32,124 nucleotides of DNA from Clostridia bacterium. GTDB lineage: Bacteria; Bacillota; Clostridia; Oscillospirales; CAG-272. Shown here piece after piece: positions 15,455-24,058 of the stretch. The notes beneath the pieces are model-generated. The model ran no database searches. It had not been told where the DNA came from and saw nothing but the letters and a program-made list of their open reading frames with translations. The first letter of the stretch is position 1. Each line of letters opens with the position of its first letter. A program made the translations under genes and the position numbers. The stretch lies in assembly GCA_017628755.1 (NCBI GenBank), contig JAGBYM010000046.1, positions 1-32,124 on the forward strand. Reading direction: 5' to 3'.

Positions 15455-16414
15455 TTATACGTGGTTTCTGGGGTCGGATGCGTCTGCGAACTTGTTGCCG
15501 AGGTAGTAGAATGCAACAGTAATGATGCAGAGAACAGCCGCGGGCAGAAGCATCTGGTAGGGGTGAAGAGTGAAGGATGCGCGTCCGTGGTTGACCATGT
15601 TTCCGAGAGTGATCGCGTCAACAGGCATACCTACGCCGACAAATCCGAGGAATACCTCGGAGCCGATCGAGTAGGGTATGCAGAGGGCGGCTTCCATGAT
15701 AATAAGGCTGATGATATGGGGGATGATGTTGCGGGTTGCAATACGGCGCATGGGAGTGCCGAGGCACTGGGATGCGATATTGTATTCGGCATCGCGGATA
15801 GAGAGGATTCTGTTTCGGAAGAATCGCGCTTCAACGATCCATCCGCGCGACGCCATTGAAATGAAGAGCGTGATAAAGCTCGTGTTCATAATATAAGCCA
15901 ACAAAACGAGGTATACCGTTGAAGGTACATTGGTCATGATATTGTAAACTTCGATCATAATGGGGTCGAGCTTTTTGTTGTAACCCCAGAGCGCGCCCAT
16001 TATCATACCTATTCCGACGTCGGAAAGAGCAATACAGAACGCCAGAATGAAGGAGTTGCGGCAGCCGTACCAAGCGCGGGCGAAGATATCTCTGCCGAGC
16101 GCGTCGGTGCCGAAGGGATGCTTGAAGCTCGGGCGGTGATTCCAGTCAAGAGGATTGATAGATACCTTGGTGGGATCGATCGGTGAGAAGACCGGATACA
16201 GAAAGCTCATAAGCAATATGACGGATACAAGCACGCAAAGTGCGATGACCGCCTTTGATTTAAAGAAGGTGCGAAGGGTCGATCTCCAATAGGAATAGTT
16301 GGAGGCACCCGTTTTTTCGCTTTCCATGGCGCTGAATTCCGCGGGCTCGAAGAGTGCGGGATCACGCATCAGGGAATTATGAAGTGAGTTTAATTTCTTT
16401 TCGGAATGGTTCAT
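15455..16414 (-). CDS. peptide ABC transporter permease (OppC/DppC type)
   Basis: Inner-membrane permease of 319 aa. It has the OppC-type cytoplasmic N-terminus, a first transmembrane helix near residue 55, and the family hallmark HPFGTDALGRDIFARAWYG at about residues 93-111. The EAA loop that docks on the ATPase is AEYNIASQCLGTPMRRIATR, followed by the last membrane helices. It pairs with the OppB-type permease encoded 28 nt upstream and precedes the fused ATPase gene by 12 nt. Confidence 0.92.
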   Translation of the reverse strand: MNHSEKKLNSLHNSLMRDPALFEPAEFSAMESEKTGASNYSYWRSTLRTFFKSKAVIALCVLVSVILLMSFLYPVFSPIDPTKVSINPLDWNHRPSFKHPFGTDALGRDIFARAWYGCRNSFILAFCIALSDVGIGMIMGALWGYNKKLDPIMIEVYNIMTNVPSTVYLVLLAYIMNTSFITLFISMASRGWIVEARFFRNRILSIRDAEYNIASQCLGTPMRRIATRNIIPHIISLIIMEAALCIPYSIGSEVFLGFVGVGMPVDAITLGNMVNHGRASFTLHPYQMLLPAAVLCIITVAFYYLGNKFADASDPRNHV

Positions 16415-16441
16415 AATTACTCCGGTAAAATGAAATAAGAA

Positions 16442-17374
16442 TTAATCCGCCAGTTTGATTCTGGGGTCTACGAAGGTAAGCAGAATATCGCCGAGGAAAA
16501 CGCCGAGGATCGACATGACCGCGTACATAAGTACGAGGATCTGCACGAGATTATTATCCTGCTGTTTGATTGCGGTGGTAAGAAGACCACCGGTTCCGGG
16601 GATCGCGTAGAGTGTCTCGATAACGAGCGAGCCCGAGATGATGTTGAGCAGGTCTGCGGGGAGATATGCGGAAAGCGGGATTATCGCGTTTCGGAAAATG
16701 TGCTTTTTGAGCACCGCGCTCTTTGAAAGTCCCTTGACTGTTGCGAATTTGACGTAATCCTGGTTTTCTTCGTCTACCATGAATCTGCGCAGCCACAGAG
16801 CGTACCACGCGATACTGGAGAGTGCAAGGCTTACGATGGGCAGTATCCAGGAGAGGGGCTTATTGTCGTAATAAACCATCGGAAGCTTGAACCATTTGGA
16901 GATCTGCACCTGGATGAAGAACAGGTAAAGCAGGCTGGGGACCGCACGGATAATCATTATGTATCCGTTACCTATGGTGTCACCCGCCTTGTCGCGGAAG
17001 CGTACCATCATAAGACCCATTGCAAGTCCGGCAACGATACCGAGAAGCATGGACCAGAAGCCGAGGAATGCGGTAACGGGGATCTTTTCCGCGAGAAGAG
17101 TGGTTATCGGTACTTTGGGATAAACGGTGATGCTTCGTCCGAGATCACCCTTGAAAAGATTCTTTACGAAACGTCCGAGCTGGATTATGGGATGGTCCAG
17201 AAGTCCCAGATTGCGCAGATATGCCATTCTGGTTTGCTCGTCTGTTTCCTTGATCATTTCATCGGGGAAGTATCCGTTGAGAGGCATGAAGCGCAAAAGC
17301 ATAAATACCACAACGAAGACTATTGCGATTGTCATCAGCGAACGGAGCAGTCTTTTGAGAATATACTTTGTCAT
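16442..17374 (-). CDS. peptide ABC transporter permease (OppB/DppB type)
   Basis: Inner-membrane permease of 310 aa. It starts MTKYILKRLLRSLMTIAIVF, as OppB/DppB proteins do. The ligand-channel helices follow, and the EAA loop is DYVKFATVKGLSKSAVLKKH near residue 210. It is the first gene after the inverted-repeat element at 17401-17676, whose left end is only 27 bp from the start codon. Transcription of the permease-ATPase genes therefore either reads through the terminator after the binding-protein gene or starts inside the element. A modest AAAGGATCGG sequence serves as ribosome binding site. Confidence 0.92.
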   Translation of the reverse strand: MTKYILKRLLRSLMTIAIVFVVVFMLLRFMPLNGYFPDEMIKETDEQTRMAYLRNLGLLDHPIIQLGRFVKNLFKGDLGRSITVYPKVPITTLLAEKIPVTAFLGFWSMLLGIVAGLAMGLMMVRFRDKAGDTIGNGYIMIIRAVPSLLYLFFIQVQISKWFKLPMVYYDNKPLSWILPIVSLALSSIAWYALWLRRFMVDEENQDYVKFATVKGLSKSAVLKKHIFRNAIIPLSAYLPADLLNIISGSLVIETLYAIPGTGGLLTTAIKQQDNNLVQILVLMYAVMSILGVFLGDILLTFVDPRIKLAD

Positions 17375-17400
17375 ACGACCCGATCCTTTCGATCAGTAAT

Positions 17401-17676
17401 AGCCGTACAGGAGTCGAACAAAATTGGTTTTGGCGGACAGATTTTCCCGATAACCGCAGTTCTTTCCTTGATAATATTAATATATGATCATCGGAAAGAA
17501 CTTTGTTCTCGAAAAAATCTGCTCCGTCAAAACTGCTCGCACCTCACGGCGAATTAATTTTTGATGGATTTTGGTGGGATTTTGCGAAGCAAGGTATTAA
17601 CCTTGCGAGTAAAAGCACGCCGAAAGACGCGAAAAGCAATCGCCGTGAGGCAATTATGTTCAACTTCTGTACGGCT
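17401..17676. mobile_element. 276-bp element with 26-bp terminal inverted repeats (MITE-like)
   Basis: The two ends (17401-17426 and 17651-17676) are inverted repeats matching at 23 of 26 positions; the outer 10 bases AGCCGTACAG / CTGTACGGCT match perfectly. TA dinucleotides at both borders fit a TA target-site duplication. Inside are an 8-bp hairpin (TTCTTTCC 17461-17468 with GGAAAGAA 17494-17501) and a long hairpin whose outer arms are CCTCACGGCGA (17542-17552) and TCGCCGTGAGG (17640-17650). That hairpin encloses a second one, GCAAGGT-ATTA-ACCTTGC (17589-17606). There is no transposase, so if mobile it would need one in trans. It fills almost the whole gap between the binding-protein gene and oppB. 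Confidence 0.7.
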
Positions 17677-17679
17677 ATA

Positions 17680-17722
17680 AAACGCCGCTCCGCCCGCATG
17701 TGCTTGGGGACGGAGCGGCGTT
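17680..17722 (-). terminator. intrinsic terminator after the peptide-binding protein gene
   Basis: GC-rich 12-bp stem (AACGCCGCTCCG / CGGAGCGGCGTT) followed by a T-rich stretch on the minus strand, 24 nt past the stop codon. It is expected to let only part of transcription pass to the permease genes, which is common where binding protein is needed in excess. Confidence 0.75.
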
Positions 17723-17745
17723 ATTTAGATTAACTTTTGATTAAA

Positions 17746-19713
17746 TCAGTTCTGTGCGTTCTTGTTTGCTTCCCAAGCAGCCTCGAGGATCTTGTACTCG
17801 TCAAGAGTGAGGGCTTCGGTTGCAACCTTCAGACCCTTGAAGCGTACGTTACCGTAGAGGCATCTGGGGGAGGTGAAGGGGATCTCGTAGCTCATGTGGT
17901 AGCCGCGGAGAGAGGAGATAACGGGGATCATGTATGCGCCCTTGAGGAGGTATGCTTCTGCCTCTGCGAAGTACTGAAGTCTTTCGTCGAAGGTAGCTGC
18001 GCTCAGCGCCTGGTCGATAAGAGCATCGAATTCGGGAACGTTGTATGCACCTACGTTTTCAGCACCCTCGGTGGTGATTCTGCCGAGGATACCGGAGGGA
18101 TCTGCATAACCGGTGGAGAGGGAATCCCAGTAAATATCATAGTTGAAGGGGCCGCCTACGTTGCCGCCAACGGTGCCGTAGAAGTCTCCGCTGGTGTCGA
18201 ATGCGAGTTCAACGTCGATGTAATCCTTACCGATAGCTTCCTCAACCATAGCCTCGAAGAGCTGAGCCATGATGATCTCGCTTTCGTCATCGGTACCTAC
18301 GTAGATAAGAGTTACGGGGAGCTTACCGTCAACCTTGGTCTTGACAACAGGGAGGTAGTCAACGTCGCCTGCGGTAACGCCCTTGATGGTGCCGTCAGCG
18401 TTGCAGAGCTCTGCGATAGCAGCTTCCATGAACTTACGTGCTGCTGCGGGATCTGCGCTGTAGTCAGCATTTGTTACGTCTGCAAGAGGAGCGAGCTGGG
18501 TGTAGTCAACGCCCTGGGAGTTGAAGATCGCGCCTTCTGCGTTGATGGTGTTACGAACGAGTCTGGAAGGATCAACCGGCTCACGGAGTGCGCCGAAGGA
18601 GTTGCGGTTTACAGCGTGCTGAAGAGCCTTACGGAAGTTTTCGTTCTGAACGAAGGTGTTGAACTCGGGGTTAGCGCCCTTGAAGTCGAGCCAGAGGTAG
18701 TTGGTGGAGAAGCTGAACTCGTTGGGAATGAGGTTGTCGCCCCACTCGCCGCTCTGGAGAGACTGGTAAGCCTCGGACTCAACGGAGGTGTAGTCGAGCT
18801 CGCCTCTCTGGAACATTTCGAGAGAAGTGGTTCCGTCGGGGATCATCTGGTATTCAACGGTGGTGAGATTTACGTTTGCGGCATCCCAGTACTTATCGTT
18901 CTTGGTGAGCTTGATGAGCTTGTCACGCTTGAATTCGGAAACGTAGTAAGCACCGCAGTAAAGCATCTTGGTGTTATCAACGCCGAAGTCCTCGCCGAGA
19001 TTCTTTGCGTAGTCATACTCGATGGGGAGGAGAAGCATGGAGCTTTCGATGAGAGAGAGGAAGTAGGGAGCGCCGGATTCGAGAGTGTACTCTACGGTAT
19101 ACTCGTCGATAGCCTTAACGCCAACGATCTCAGAGAAGCGAGCCTCGAGATCCTCACGCTTGGTTACTGTGTCGATTTCGCAGTCGATGTCATCGAGACC
19201 CCAGTAATAGTCGTAAAGACCCTTGATGAGGTTACGGACAACGCGGAGGGAGTAAGCGCCGTTGAGGGGATCGCCGATGTATCTGATACCGTCAACAAAG
19301 TCCTGAGCGGTAAGAGCGTACTCGGTTTCAGCACCGGTGTGGTCGATCCACTTGAGACCCTGGCGGATCTTGAAGGTCCAAACAGTATAATCCTCGTTGT
19401 GCTCCCAGCTTTCAGCCATGGAACCAACGTAGTTGCCGTAGATGTCGGGCTCTACAAGACCGTCGATACAGTTGGTGACGATCTCACGGACTGTAGCGTA
19501 GGAAGTAGAGAAGTAGTTAAGGGAAGAATATGAAGTAGAGAAATACGTTTTATAAGTATCTCTGTACTCTTTGCTTGCAAGAATTTTTTCAGCATCCTTG
19601 ATCGCCTGTTCGGGATCAATCGGGCCGTCGTTACCCTTACAGCCAACAAAAGCGACTGCAAGCATACAAAGAACGAGCATCATTGCAAGTGCACGTGTGA
19701 AAAAGTTTTTCAT
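17746..19713 (-). CDS. peptide/solute-binding lipoprotein, family 5 (OppA/DppA type)
   Basis: Extracellular substrate-binding lipoprotein of 655 aa. The start is the ATG at 19713, with GAGGT upstream; the frame stays open 35 codons further but without a ribosome site. The signal peptide ends at lipobox FVGC (Cys25). The SBP_bac_5 fold is shown by EIVTNCIDGLVEPD, SMAESWEHNEDYTVWTFKIRQ and LKWIDHTGAETEYALTAQDF near the front, and ENFRKALQHAVNRNSF in the middle. At 655 aa it is longer than classical OppA (about 540). It hands substrate to the OppB/OppC permeases encoded downstream. A family-5 binding protein with adjacent amidohydrolases suggests peptides or N-acylated amino acids. It has its own promoter and terminator. 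Confidence 0.92.
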   Translation of the reverse strand: MKNFFTRALAMMLVLCMLAVAFVGCKGNDGPIDPEQAIKDAEKILASKEYRDTYKTYFSTSYSSLNYFSTSYATVREIVTNCIDGLVEPDIYGNYVGSMAESWEHNEDYTVWTFKIRQGLKWIDHTGAETEYALTAQDFVDGIRYIGDPLNGAYSLRVVRNLIKGLYDYYWGLDDIDCEIDTVTKREDLEARFSEIVGVKAIDEYTVEYTLESGAPYFLSLIESSMLLLPIEYDYAKNLGEDFGVDNTKMLYCGAYYVSEFKRDKLIKLTKNDKYWDAANVNLTTVEYQMIPDGTTSLEMFQRGELDYTSVESEAYQSLQSGEWGDNLIPNEFSFSTNYLWLDFKGANPEFNTFVQNENFRKALQHAVNRNSFGALREPVDPSRLVRNTINAEGAIFNSQGVDYTQLAPLADVTNADYSADPAAARKFMEAAIAELCNADGTIKGVTAGDVDYLPVVKTKVDGKLPVTLIYVGTDDESEIIMAQLFEAMVEEAIGKDYIDVELAFDTSGDFYGTVGGNVGGPFNYDIYWDSLSTGYADPSGILGRITTEGAENVGAYNVPEFDALIDQALSAATFDERLQYFAEAEAYLLKGAYMIPVISSLRGYHMSYEIPFTSPRCLYGNVRFKGLKVATEALTLDEYKILEAAWEANKNAQN

Positions 19714-19745
19714 GGTAAAACCTCGCTTTGAATTTTGTTTTAATA

Positions 19746-19774
19746 ATTGTATCATATTTTTAATAAAAATACAA
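19746..19774 (-). promoter_or_regulatory. promoter of the peptide-binding protein gene
   Basis: On the minus strand, TTGTAT (19774-19769), 17 bp, and TACAAT (19751-19746) form a good sigma-A promoter about 35 bp before the start codon. Confidence 0.75.
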
Positions 19775-19911
19775 TAGTTGCGGCACAATTTATTGCGACT
19801 TTTTTTCAAAAAATGCAATTTTTTTTAGCGTTCATTCAATTTTGATGAAAAATCTGCCTGAATTCAGCCGCAAAAAGGTATTTTTGCAGGGCGAATGCGC
19901 GATTCTTTCTT

Positions 19912-19960
19912 TAAAGTCAAATTCCGCATCCGATCTGATCGGATGCGGAATTTGACTTTA
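19912..19960 (-). terminator. 24-bp perfect hairpin terminator of GH43 gene
   Basis: Two perfectly complementary 24-bp arms (19912-19935 and 19937-19960) separated by one base. The stop codon of the GH43 gene is the outer end of the right-hand arm, so the hairpin begins within the coding sequence. Flanking A/T runs make it usable in both directions. Confidence 0.8.
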
Positions 19961-21358
19961 TTTTTTCCAAAGCTCCCAGATGAGAGTTCCGTTTTGCTCG
20001 CGGATGGGAAGAAAAACCGGAGTTTCTTTGCGCTCATCGATTATTTTGTTGGGAGAGTGGATCGAGAGATACATCTGTCCGTCGCGGTCGTAGAATATCA
20101 TACCGTGGCCGCCGTCGTATTTGCCGTGCAGTCCGCGGGAGTAGAGAAGATCGCTGTCATGTGTCCATTCGCCGTCGATCTTACCGTTCTTTGAGCGGGC
20201 GATACCGACGCAGTAGCCGTCCTTATCCGAGTTTGACCAGATCATAAGAAGCTGACCGTCCTCTGTGCGGTACATCCAACAGCCGTCTGTGACCTGTGCT
20301 CTTGACCATACCGGATCGTCGGCGCGGAAGAGTTCGATCGGCTCGGATATGAAATGTGTCAAGTCATCCGAAAGCTTTGCCGCAGCCATTCTGCCGATGC
20401 CGTCGTTGGTTGAAGTCCATTCGTGAACAAAGACCATCCAAGGTTGACCGTCTTCGTCTACGTAGAAGGTGCCGTCGATGCAGTCCCAGTCGTGCGGTGT
20501 GATCTGACCGTTTGTGATCTCGCGGAAGGGCCCCTCGGGTCTGTCTGACTTCATGATCGTGCATCCGCGGTGGTTTGTGACGGATGAATGGTATGTTGTG
20601 AACATATAATACGCGCCGTTATATTTATGAACCTCGGGCGCCCAGTAATTGTTGTCGGCTTCAGCGGGCTTTTCGGCAACAACGCCGAGGTCTTCCCATT
20701 CGCCGGCAAGATTTCCGCTTGTGTTCTTGTAGCAGACCCAACGGGTGCCGTATATGTAATAGGCGTTGTCCTCAACGAGAACGCAGGGGTCGCGGAGCTG
20801 TTCGATCGAAGAAACTATCATAGCATCTTCCTCCTTAAAACTTCCTTTTATATCAAGGTCTTTTGGAATTTCGATTTTGTCACCGCTTACGTATTCCGCG
20901 GTGAATCTGTCGATAGCGCACATCAGCGCGTAAGTTCCTTTGTAGGCAATGATGATCTTTTGCTTGCCTTCTTCTATGACGCATTTTATGGCATATTCGT
21001 CATCGCTCAAGGTATCGGCAACCGCCGTGTAGTCTGCGCGCAGAGTGGATCCGATAAGGATCTCGCATTCCTGTTCCTTTGTGCCGGGATAGTCGGAAAC
21101 TATATCGAGCTTGACATCAAGCGCGCTCTTGATCGCTTTCATCAGACGAGCCGAGTAGATATCGGTTGCCGGATCTTTGACCGCAGAAACTATTCTGAAA
21201 GCGCTTACCTCGCCTCGCGCAGCAACCGTTATGAAGTTTTCCTCGGGAGCTTCGGTTTCTGGCAGGGTATCAGCCGAAGTTTCCGCCGGAATATCCCCAC
21301 CTGCACATGAAGGCAGGAGAAGCAAAACTGTGAGTATCGGAATGAGTAATTTTTTCAT
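19958..21358 (-). CDS. glycoside hydrolase family 43-type lipoprotein
   Basis: Secreted, membrane-anchored sugar hydrolase of 466 aa. The lipobox is LPSC (Cys18), followed by a short Glu/Thr linker. Residues about 40-170 form an N-terminal domain with EILIGST and KIIIAYKGTYALMCAIDRF, similar to non-catalytic modules seen before polysaccharide hydrolases. From about 180 a five-bladed propeller starts: RDPCVLVEDNAYYIYGT (catalytic-base Asp), WAPEVHKYNGAYYMFTTY, WDCIDGTFYVDEDGQPWMVF (second Asp), VTDGCWMYR (general-acid position, Asp instead of the textbook Glu) and GGHGMIF. GH43 enzymes split arabinans or xylans. Given the Asp, activity and linkage need testing; some GH43 groups appear to use this form. 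Confidence 0.85.
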   Translation of the reverse strand: MKKLLIPILTVLLLLPSCAGGDIPAETSADTLPETEAPEENFITVAARGEVSAFRIVSAVKDPATDIYSARLMKAIKSALDVKLDIVSDYPGTKEQECEILIGSTLRADYTAVADTLSDDEYAIKCVIEEGKQKIIIAYKGTYALMCAIDRFTAEYVSGDKIEIPKDLDIKGSFKEEDAMIVSSIEQLRDPCVLVEDNAYYIYGTRWVCYKNTSGNLAGEWEDLGVVAEKPAEADNNYWAPEVHKYNGAYYMFTTYHSSVTNHRGCTIMKSDRPEGPFREITNGQITPHDWDCIDGTFYVDEDGQPWMVFVHEWTSTNDGIGRMAAAKLSDDLTHFISEPIELFRADDPVWSRAQVTDGCWMYRTEDGQLLMIWSNSDKDGYCVGIARSKNGKIDGEWTHDSDLLYSRGLHGKYDGGHGMIFYDRDGQMYLSIHSPNKIIDERKETPVFLPIREQNGTLIWELWKK

Positions 21359-21383
21359 TGGGTACCTCTTTTATTATGATGCT

Positions 21384-21412
21384 ATTTTACCATATTTGCG
21401 GAGAGTTGTCAA
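21384..21412 (-). promoter_or_regulatory. promoter of GH43 gene
   Basis: On the minus strand, TTGACA (21412-21407), 17 bp, and TAAAAT (21389-21384), about 26 bp before the start codon. It is back to back with the plus-strand promoter at 21419-21447. Confidence 0.8.
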
Positions 21413-21418
21413 TAGATG

Positions 21419-21447
21419 TTGCATTTTTGATTTATATATGCTATAAT
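21419..21447 (+). promoter_or_regulatory. extended -10 promoter of a small transcription unit
   Basis: TATAAT at 21442-21447 with the extended TGC just before it, and a weak TTGCAT -35 at 17 bp. The transcript would end at the terminator at 21635-21663, giving an RNA of about 210 nt. Confidence 0.6.
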
Positions 21448-21451
21448 AGGT

Positions 21452-21619
21452 TTGAGAAAGATTGAAAAACTTACCGTCAGGTCGAAAAAACGTAAGAACC
21501 ACGTAGATTATTATCATTTGTGCATTATCGCAGGAAAAGATAAAAAGAAGTATTATAAATTGCTGGATTCCGCAAGCACGGCGAAAAGAGTGAGGGAATG
21601 GTATAGAACGAAAGATTGA
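21452..21619 (+). other. possible small basic protein (55 aa) or small RNA
   Basis: A reading frame with only a TTG start (21452) and no ribosome binding site encodes 55 residues. It is strongly basic (VRSKKRKNHVDYYHL, GKDKKKYYKLL, TAKRVREWYRTKD). It starts right after the promoter, so any translation would be almost leaderless. It could be a short DNA- or RNA-binding peptide, a remnant of a longer gene, or by chance the sequence of a non-coding RNA. I recognise no family. Confidence 0.3.
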
Positions 21620-21634
21620 TAAAAGAATAATTTT

Positions 21635-21663
21635 AAGCCGACAGCGAAACTTGTCGGCTTTTG
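21635..21663 (+). terminator. intrinsic terminator of the small unit
   Basis: Stem AAGCCGACA / TTGTCGGCTT with loop GCGAAAC and trailing T's. It closes the small unit before the pfl promoter. Confidence 0.8.
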
Positions 21664-21689
21664 TCATTAAAAATTAATAAATAAAAAGA

Positions 21690-21718
21690 TTGACATTCCT
21701 ATTAATATATAGTATAAT
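21690..21718 (+). promoter_or_regulatory. consensus promoter of the pfl operon
   Basis: TTGACA (21690-21695), 17 bp, TATAAT (21713-21718): a perfect sigma-A promoter. It leaves a leader of about 100 nt before pflB. Confidence 0.9.
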
Positions 21719-21724
21719 TATTAT

Positions 21725-21800
21725 GTATCACTGGCGGAATCGTGAATTAACACAGTGTGATATAAATACATTTTCGAGCCTTGCCGACCGTCTGGGCGTT
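21725..21800 (+). promoter_or_regulatory. ZTP (pfl-motif) riboswitch-like leader
   Basis: The leader contains the two hallmark blocks of the ZTP riboswitch in the right order: CTGGCGGAATCGTG in the first domain and GCCGACCGTCTGGGC in the second. Outer stem P1 can form from GTATCA (21725-21730) and TGATAT (21758-21763), and P2 from GTG/CAC. The class is named after pfl genes and senses ZTP/ZMP, which build up when 10-formyl-tetrahydrofolate is short; formate from PflB feeds that pool. One conserved part, the GGGAG-like segment after P2, is shortened here to AGTG. Downstream, an AGCC...GGCT pairing and CTTTTT come immediately before the AGGAGG ribosome site, so control could be by termination or start-site access. 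Confidence 0.7.
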
Positions 21801-21825
21801 TTCGGGCTTTTTAGGAGGTTTCAAT

Positions 21826-24057
21826 ATGAAATTTGAACAATGGAACGGCTTCTACGGAGAAGAATGGCAGAATGAGGTAAACGTCCGTCAGTTTATCCAG
21901 GACAACTACACCCCTTATACCGGAGACGCATCCTTCCTTGCGGGGCCTACAGCGCGTACGTCTGCTTTGATGGACAAGCTGAATCTGCTTTTCAAGCAGG
22001 AAAGCGACAACGGAGGTCTTCTTGATATTGACACGGAGACTGTTTCCTCTCTCACAAGCTACGGCGCAGGTTATCTTGATAAGGATAATGAGCTTATCGT
22101 AGGTCTGCAGACAGACGCCCCCCTTCGCCGCGGAGTAAATCCCTTCGGCGGAATCAGAATGGCTCGCTCTGCATGTTCCGCTTACGGATACGAGCTTTCC
22201 GACAAGATCGAGAACGAATTCCAGTTCCGTACAACTCACAACGACGGCGTTTTCCGTGTTTACACCGATGAGATGAAGAAGGCGCGCCATATCGGCGTTA
22301 TGACCGGTCTTCCCGATGCTTACGGACGCGGAAGAATCATCGGCGACTACCGCCGCGTTGCTCTTTACGGTATTGATTTTCTTATTGAGCAGAAGAAAGC
22401 GGACAAGGCGAAGCTCGGCCTCGGCAACATGAACACCGATACCATCCGTCTCGCTGAGGAGCTCTTCCAGCAGATCGCCTTCCTCGGTAAGACCAAGGAA
22501 ATGGCGGCTATTTACGGCTATGATATCTCCGCGCCCGCTAAAAACGCGCGCGAGGCTATCCAGTGGACCTATTTTGCATACCTTGCGGCTATTAAGGAGC
22601 AGAACGGCGCGGCAATGTCCATGGGACGTGTTGCATCCTTCTTTGATATTTACATTCAGCGCGATATCGACGCAGGTATCCTCGACGAAGTTGGCGCACA
22701 GGAGCTTATCGACGATTTCGTAATGAAGCTCCGTATGGCTCGCCATCTCCGCACACCCGAATATAACGACCTCTTCGGCGGAGACCCGATGTGGATCACC
22801 GAGAGCGTCGGAGGTATGGGCGTTTCGGGTCAGACTCTTGTAACAAAGTCCTCCTTCCGAATCCTCAATACCCTTTATAACCTCGGCCCTGCTCCCGAGC
22901 CTAATCTCACTATCCTCTGGTCCGAGCATCTTCCCGAGGGATTCAAGAAGTTCTGCGCGAAGGTTTCGATTGACACCGACTCGATCCAGTACGAGAACGA
23001 CGACCTTATGCGCGTAAGCTACGGCGACGACTACGGAATTGCTTGCTGCGTTTCGGCAATGAAGATCGGTAAGCAGATGCAGTTCTTCGGCGCAAGATGC
23101 AATCTGCCGAAGCTCCTTCTCCTTGCGCTCAACGGCGGTTACGACAACACATCCGATATGAAGATCGGTCCGCAGATCGAGCCTTACGGCGGAGACAAGC
23201 TTGACTACGAGGCTGTCAAGGCGCGCTTCGGCATCTATCTCGAGTGGCTCTGCCGTCTCTACGTCAACACCATGAACGTGATCCACTTCATGCATGATAA
23301 GTACGCTTACGAGAAGATTCAGATGGCTCTCCACGATACTGACGTTGACCGCCTTATGGCGTTCGGCGTTGCGGGACTTTCGGTAATTGCCGACTCGATG
23401 AGCGCGATCAAGTACGCAAACGTAAAGCCTATTCGCGACGAAAACGGATATATCGTTGACTTTGAGACCGAGGGTGACTTCCCGAAATACGGCAACGACG
23501 ACGACCGCGTTGACACGATTGCCAAGGGAATCCTCAAGGACGTTATCGAGGAGCTCCGCAAGACTCCTACATATAAGAACGCGACCCATACCCTTTCCGC
23601 GCTGACGATCACCTCGAACGTTGTTTACGGAAAGAAGACGGGCGCGACCCCCGACGGCAGAAAGAAGGGCGAGCCCTTTGCTCCCGGCGCGAACCCCATG
23701 CACAACCGCGAGCAGAACGGTGCTCTTGCATCGCTCAATACCCTGACTAAGATGCCCTATGACTGTTGCCGCGACGGTATTTCGAATACCTTCTCAATCG
23801 TTCCCGATGCTCTCGGAAACAGCGATGACGCAAGAGTCGATAATCTTGTAAATATCCTTGACGGCTATTTCAAGAAGCACGCGCATCACATCAACGTAAA
23901 CGTTCTCAATAAGCAGAAGCTTATCGAGGCTTACGAAAATCCCGATCTCTATCCCAACCTCACAATCCGTGTTTCGGGTTACGCCGTAAACTTCCACAAG
24001 CTCTCGAAGGAGCAGCAGAGAGAAGTTATCAGCCGTACCTTCCACGAGAGTATGTGA
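21826..24057 (+). CDS. pflB: formate C-acetyltransferase (pyruvate formate-lyase)
   Basis: Glycyl-radical enzyme of 743 aa that splits pyruvate with CoA into acetyl-CoA and formate under anaerobic conditions. The active-site cysteine pair is Cys407-Cys408 in IACCVSAM, and the radical site is Gly718 in RVSGYAVNF close to the C-terminus, as in E. coli PflB. The start at 21826 follows TTAGGAGGTTTCAAT; an upstream in-frame ATG at 21781 lies inside the riboswitch and is rejected. It is followed directly by its activase and by two CHR transporter genes, all downstream of one promoter and the ZTP-type leader. The sequence appears complete. Confidence 0.96.
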   Translation: MKFEQWNGFYGEEWQNEVNVRQFIQDNYTPYTGDASFLAGPTARTSALMDKLNLLFKQESDNGGLLDIDTETVSSLTSYGAGYLDKDNELIVGLQTDAPLRRGVNPFGGIRMARSACSAYGYELSDKIENEFQFRTTHNDGVFRVYTDEMKKARHIGVMTGLPDAYGRGRIIGDYRRVALYGIDFLIEQKKADKAKLGLGNMNTDTIRLAEELFQQIAFLGKTKEMAAIYGYDISAPAKNAREAIQWTYFAYLAAIKEQNGAAMSMGRVASFFDIYIQRDIDAGILDEVGAQELIDDFVMKLRMARHLRTPEYNDLFGGDPMWITESVGGMGVSGQTLVTKSSFRILNTLYNLGPAPEPNLTILWSEHLPEGFKKFCAKVSIDTDSIQYENDDLMRVSYGDDYGIACCVSAMKIGKQMQFFGARCNLPKLLLLALNGGYDNTSDMKIGPQIEPYGGDKLDYEAVKARFGIYLEWLCRLYVNTMNVIHFMHDKYAYEKIQMALHDTDVDRLMAFGVAGLSVIADSMSAIKYANVKPIRDENGYIVDFETEGDFPKYGNDDDRVDTIAKGILKDVIEELRKTPTYKNATHTLSALTITSNVVYGKKTGATPDGRKKGEPFAPGANPMHNREQNGALASLNTLTKMPYDCCRDGISNTFSIVPDALGNSDDARVDNLVNILDGYFKKHAHHINVNVLNKQKLIEAYENPDLYPNLTIRVSGYAVNFHKLSKEQQREVISRTFHESM

Positions 24058-24058
24058 T

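Noticed and set aside
13247-15859. 870-codon plus-strand open frame opposite the ABC ATPase gene
   Set aside because: The minus strand has two complete ATPase domains. The plus frame is a codon-bias shadow without domains or ribosome site.
17542-17650. CRISPR-like or small protein-coding element
   Set aside because: The repeats are inverted, not direct, and there are no spacers. Short open frames here have no ribosome site. A MITE-like element explains the structure better.
17737-19533. 598-codon plus-strand frame opposite the peptide-binding protein gene
   Set aside because: Shadow of the real gene: Val/Glu-rich sequence with no motif.
21811-23703. 630-codon minus-strand frame opposite pflB
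   Set aside because: pflB is complete, with both active-site regions. The opposite frame has no recognisable domain.
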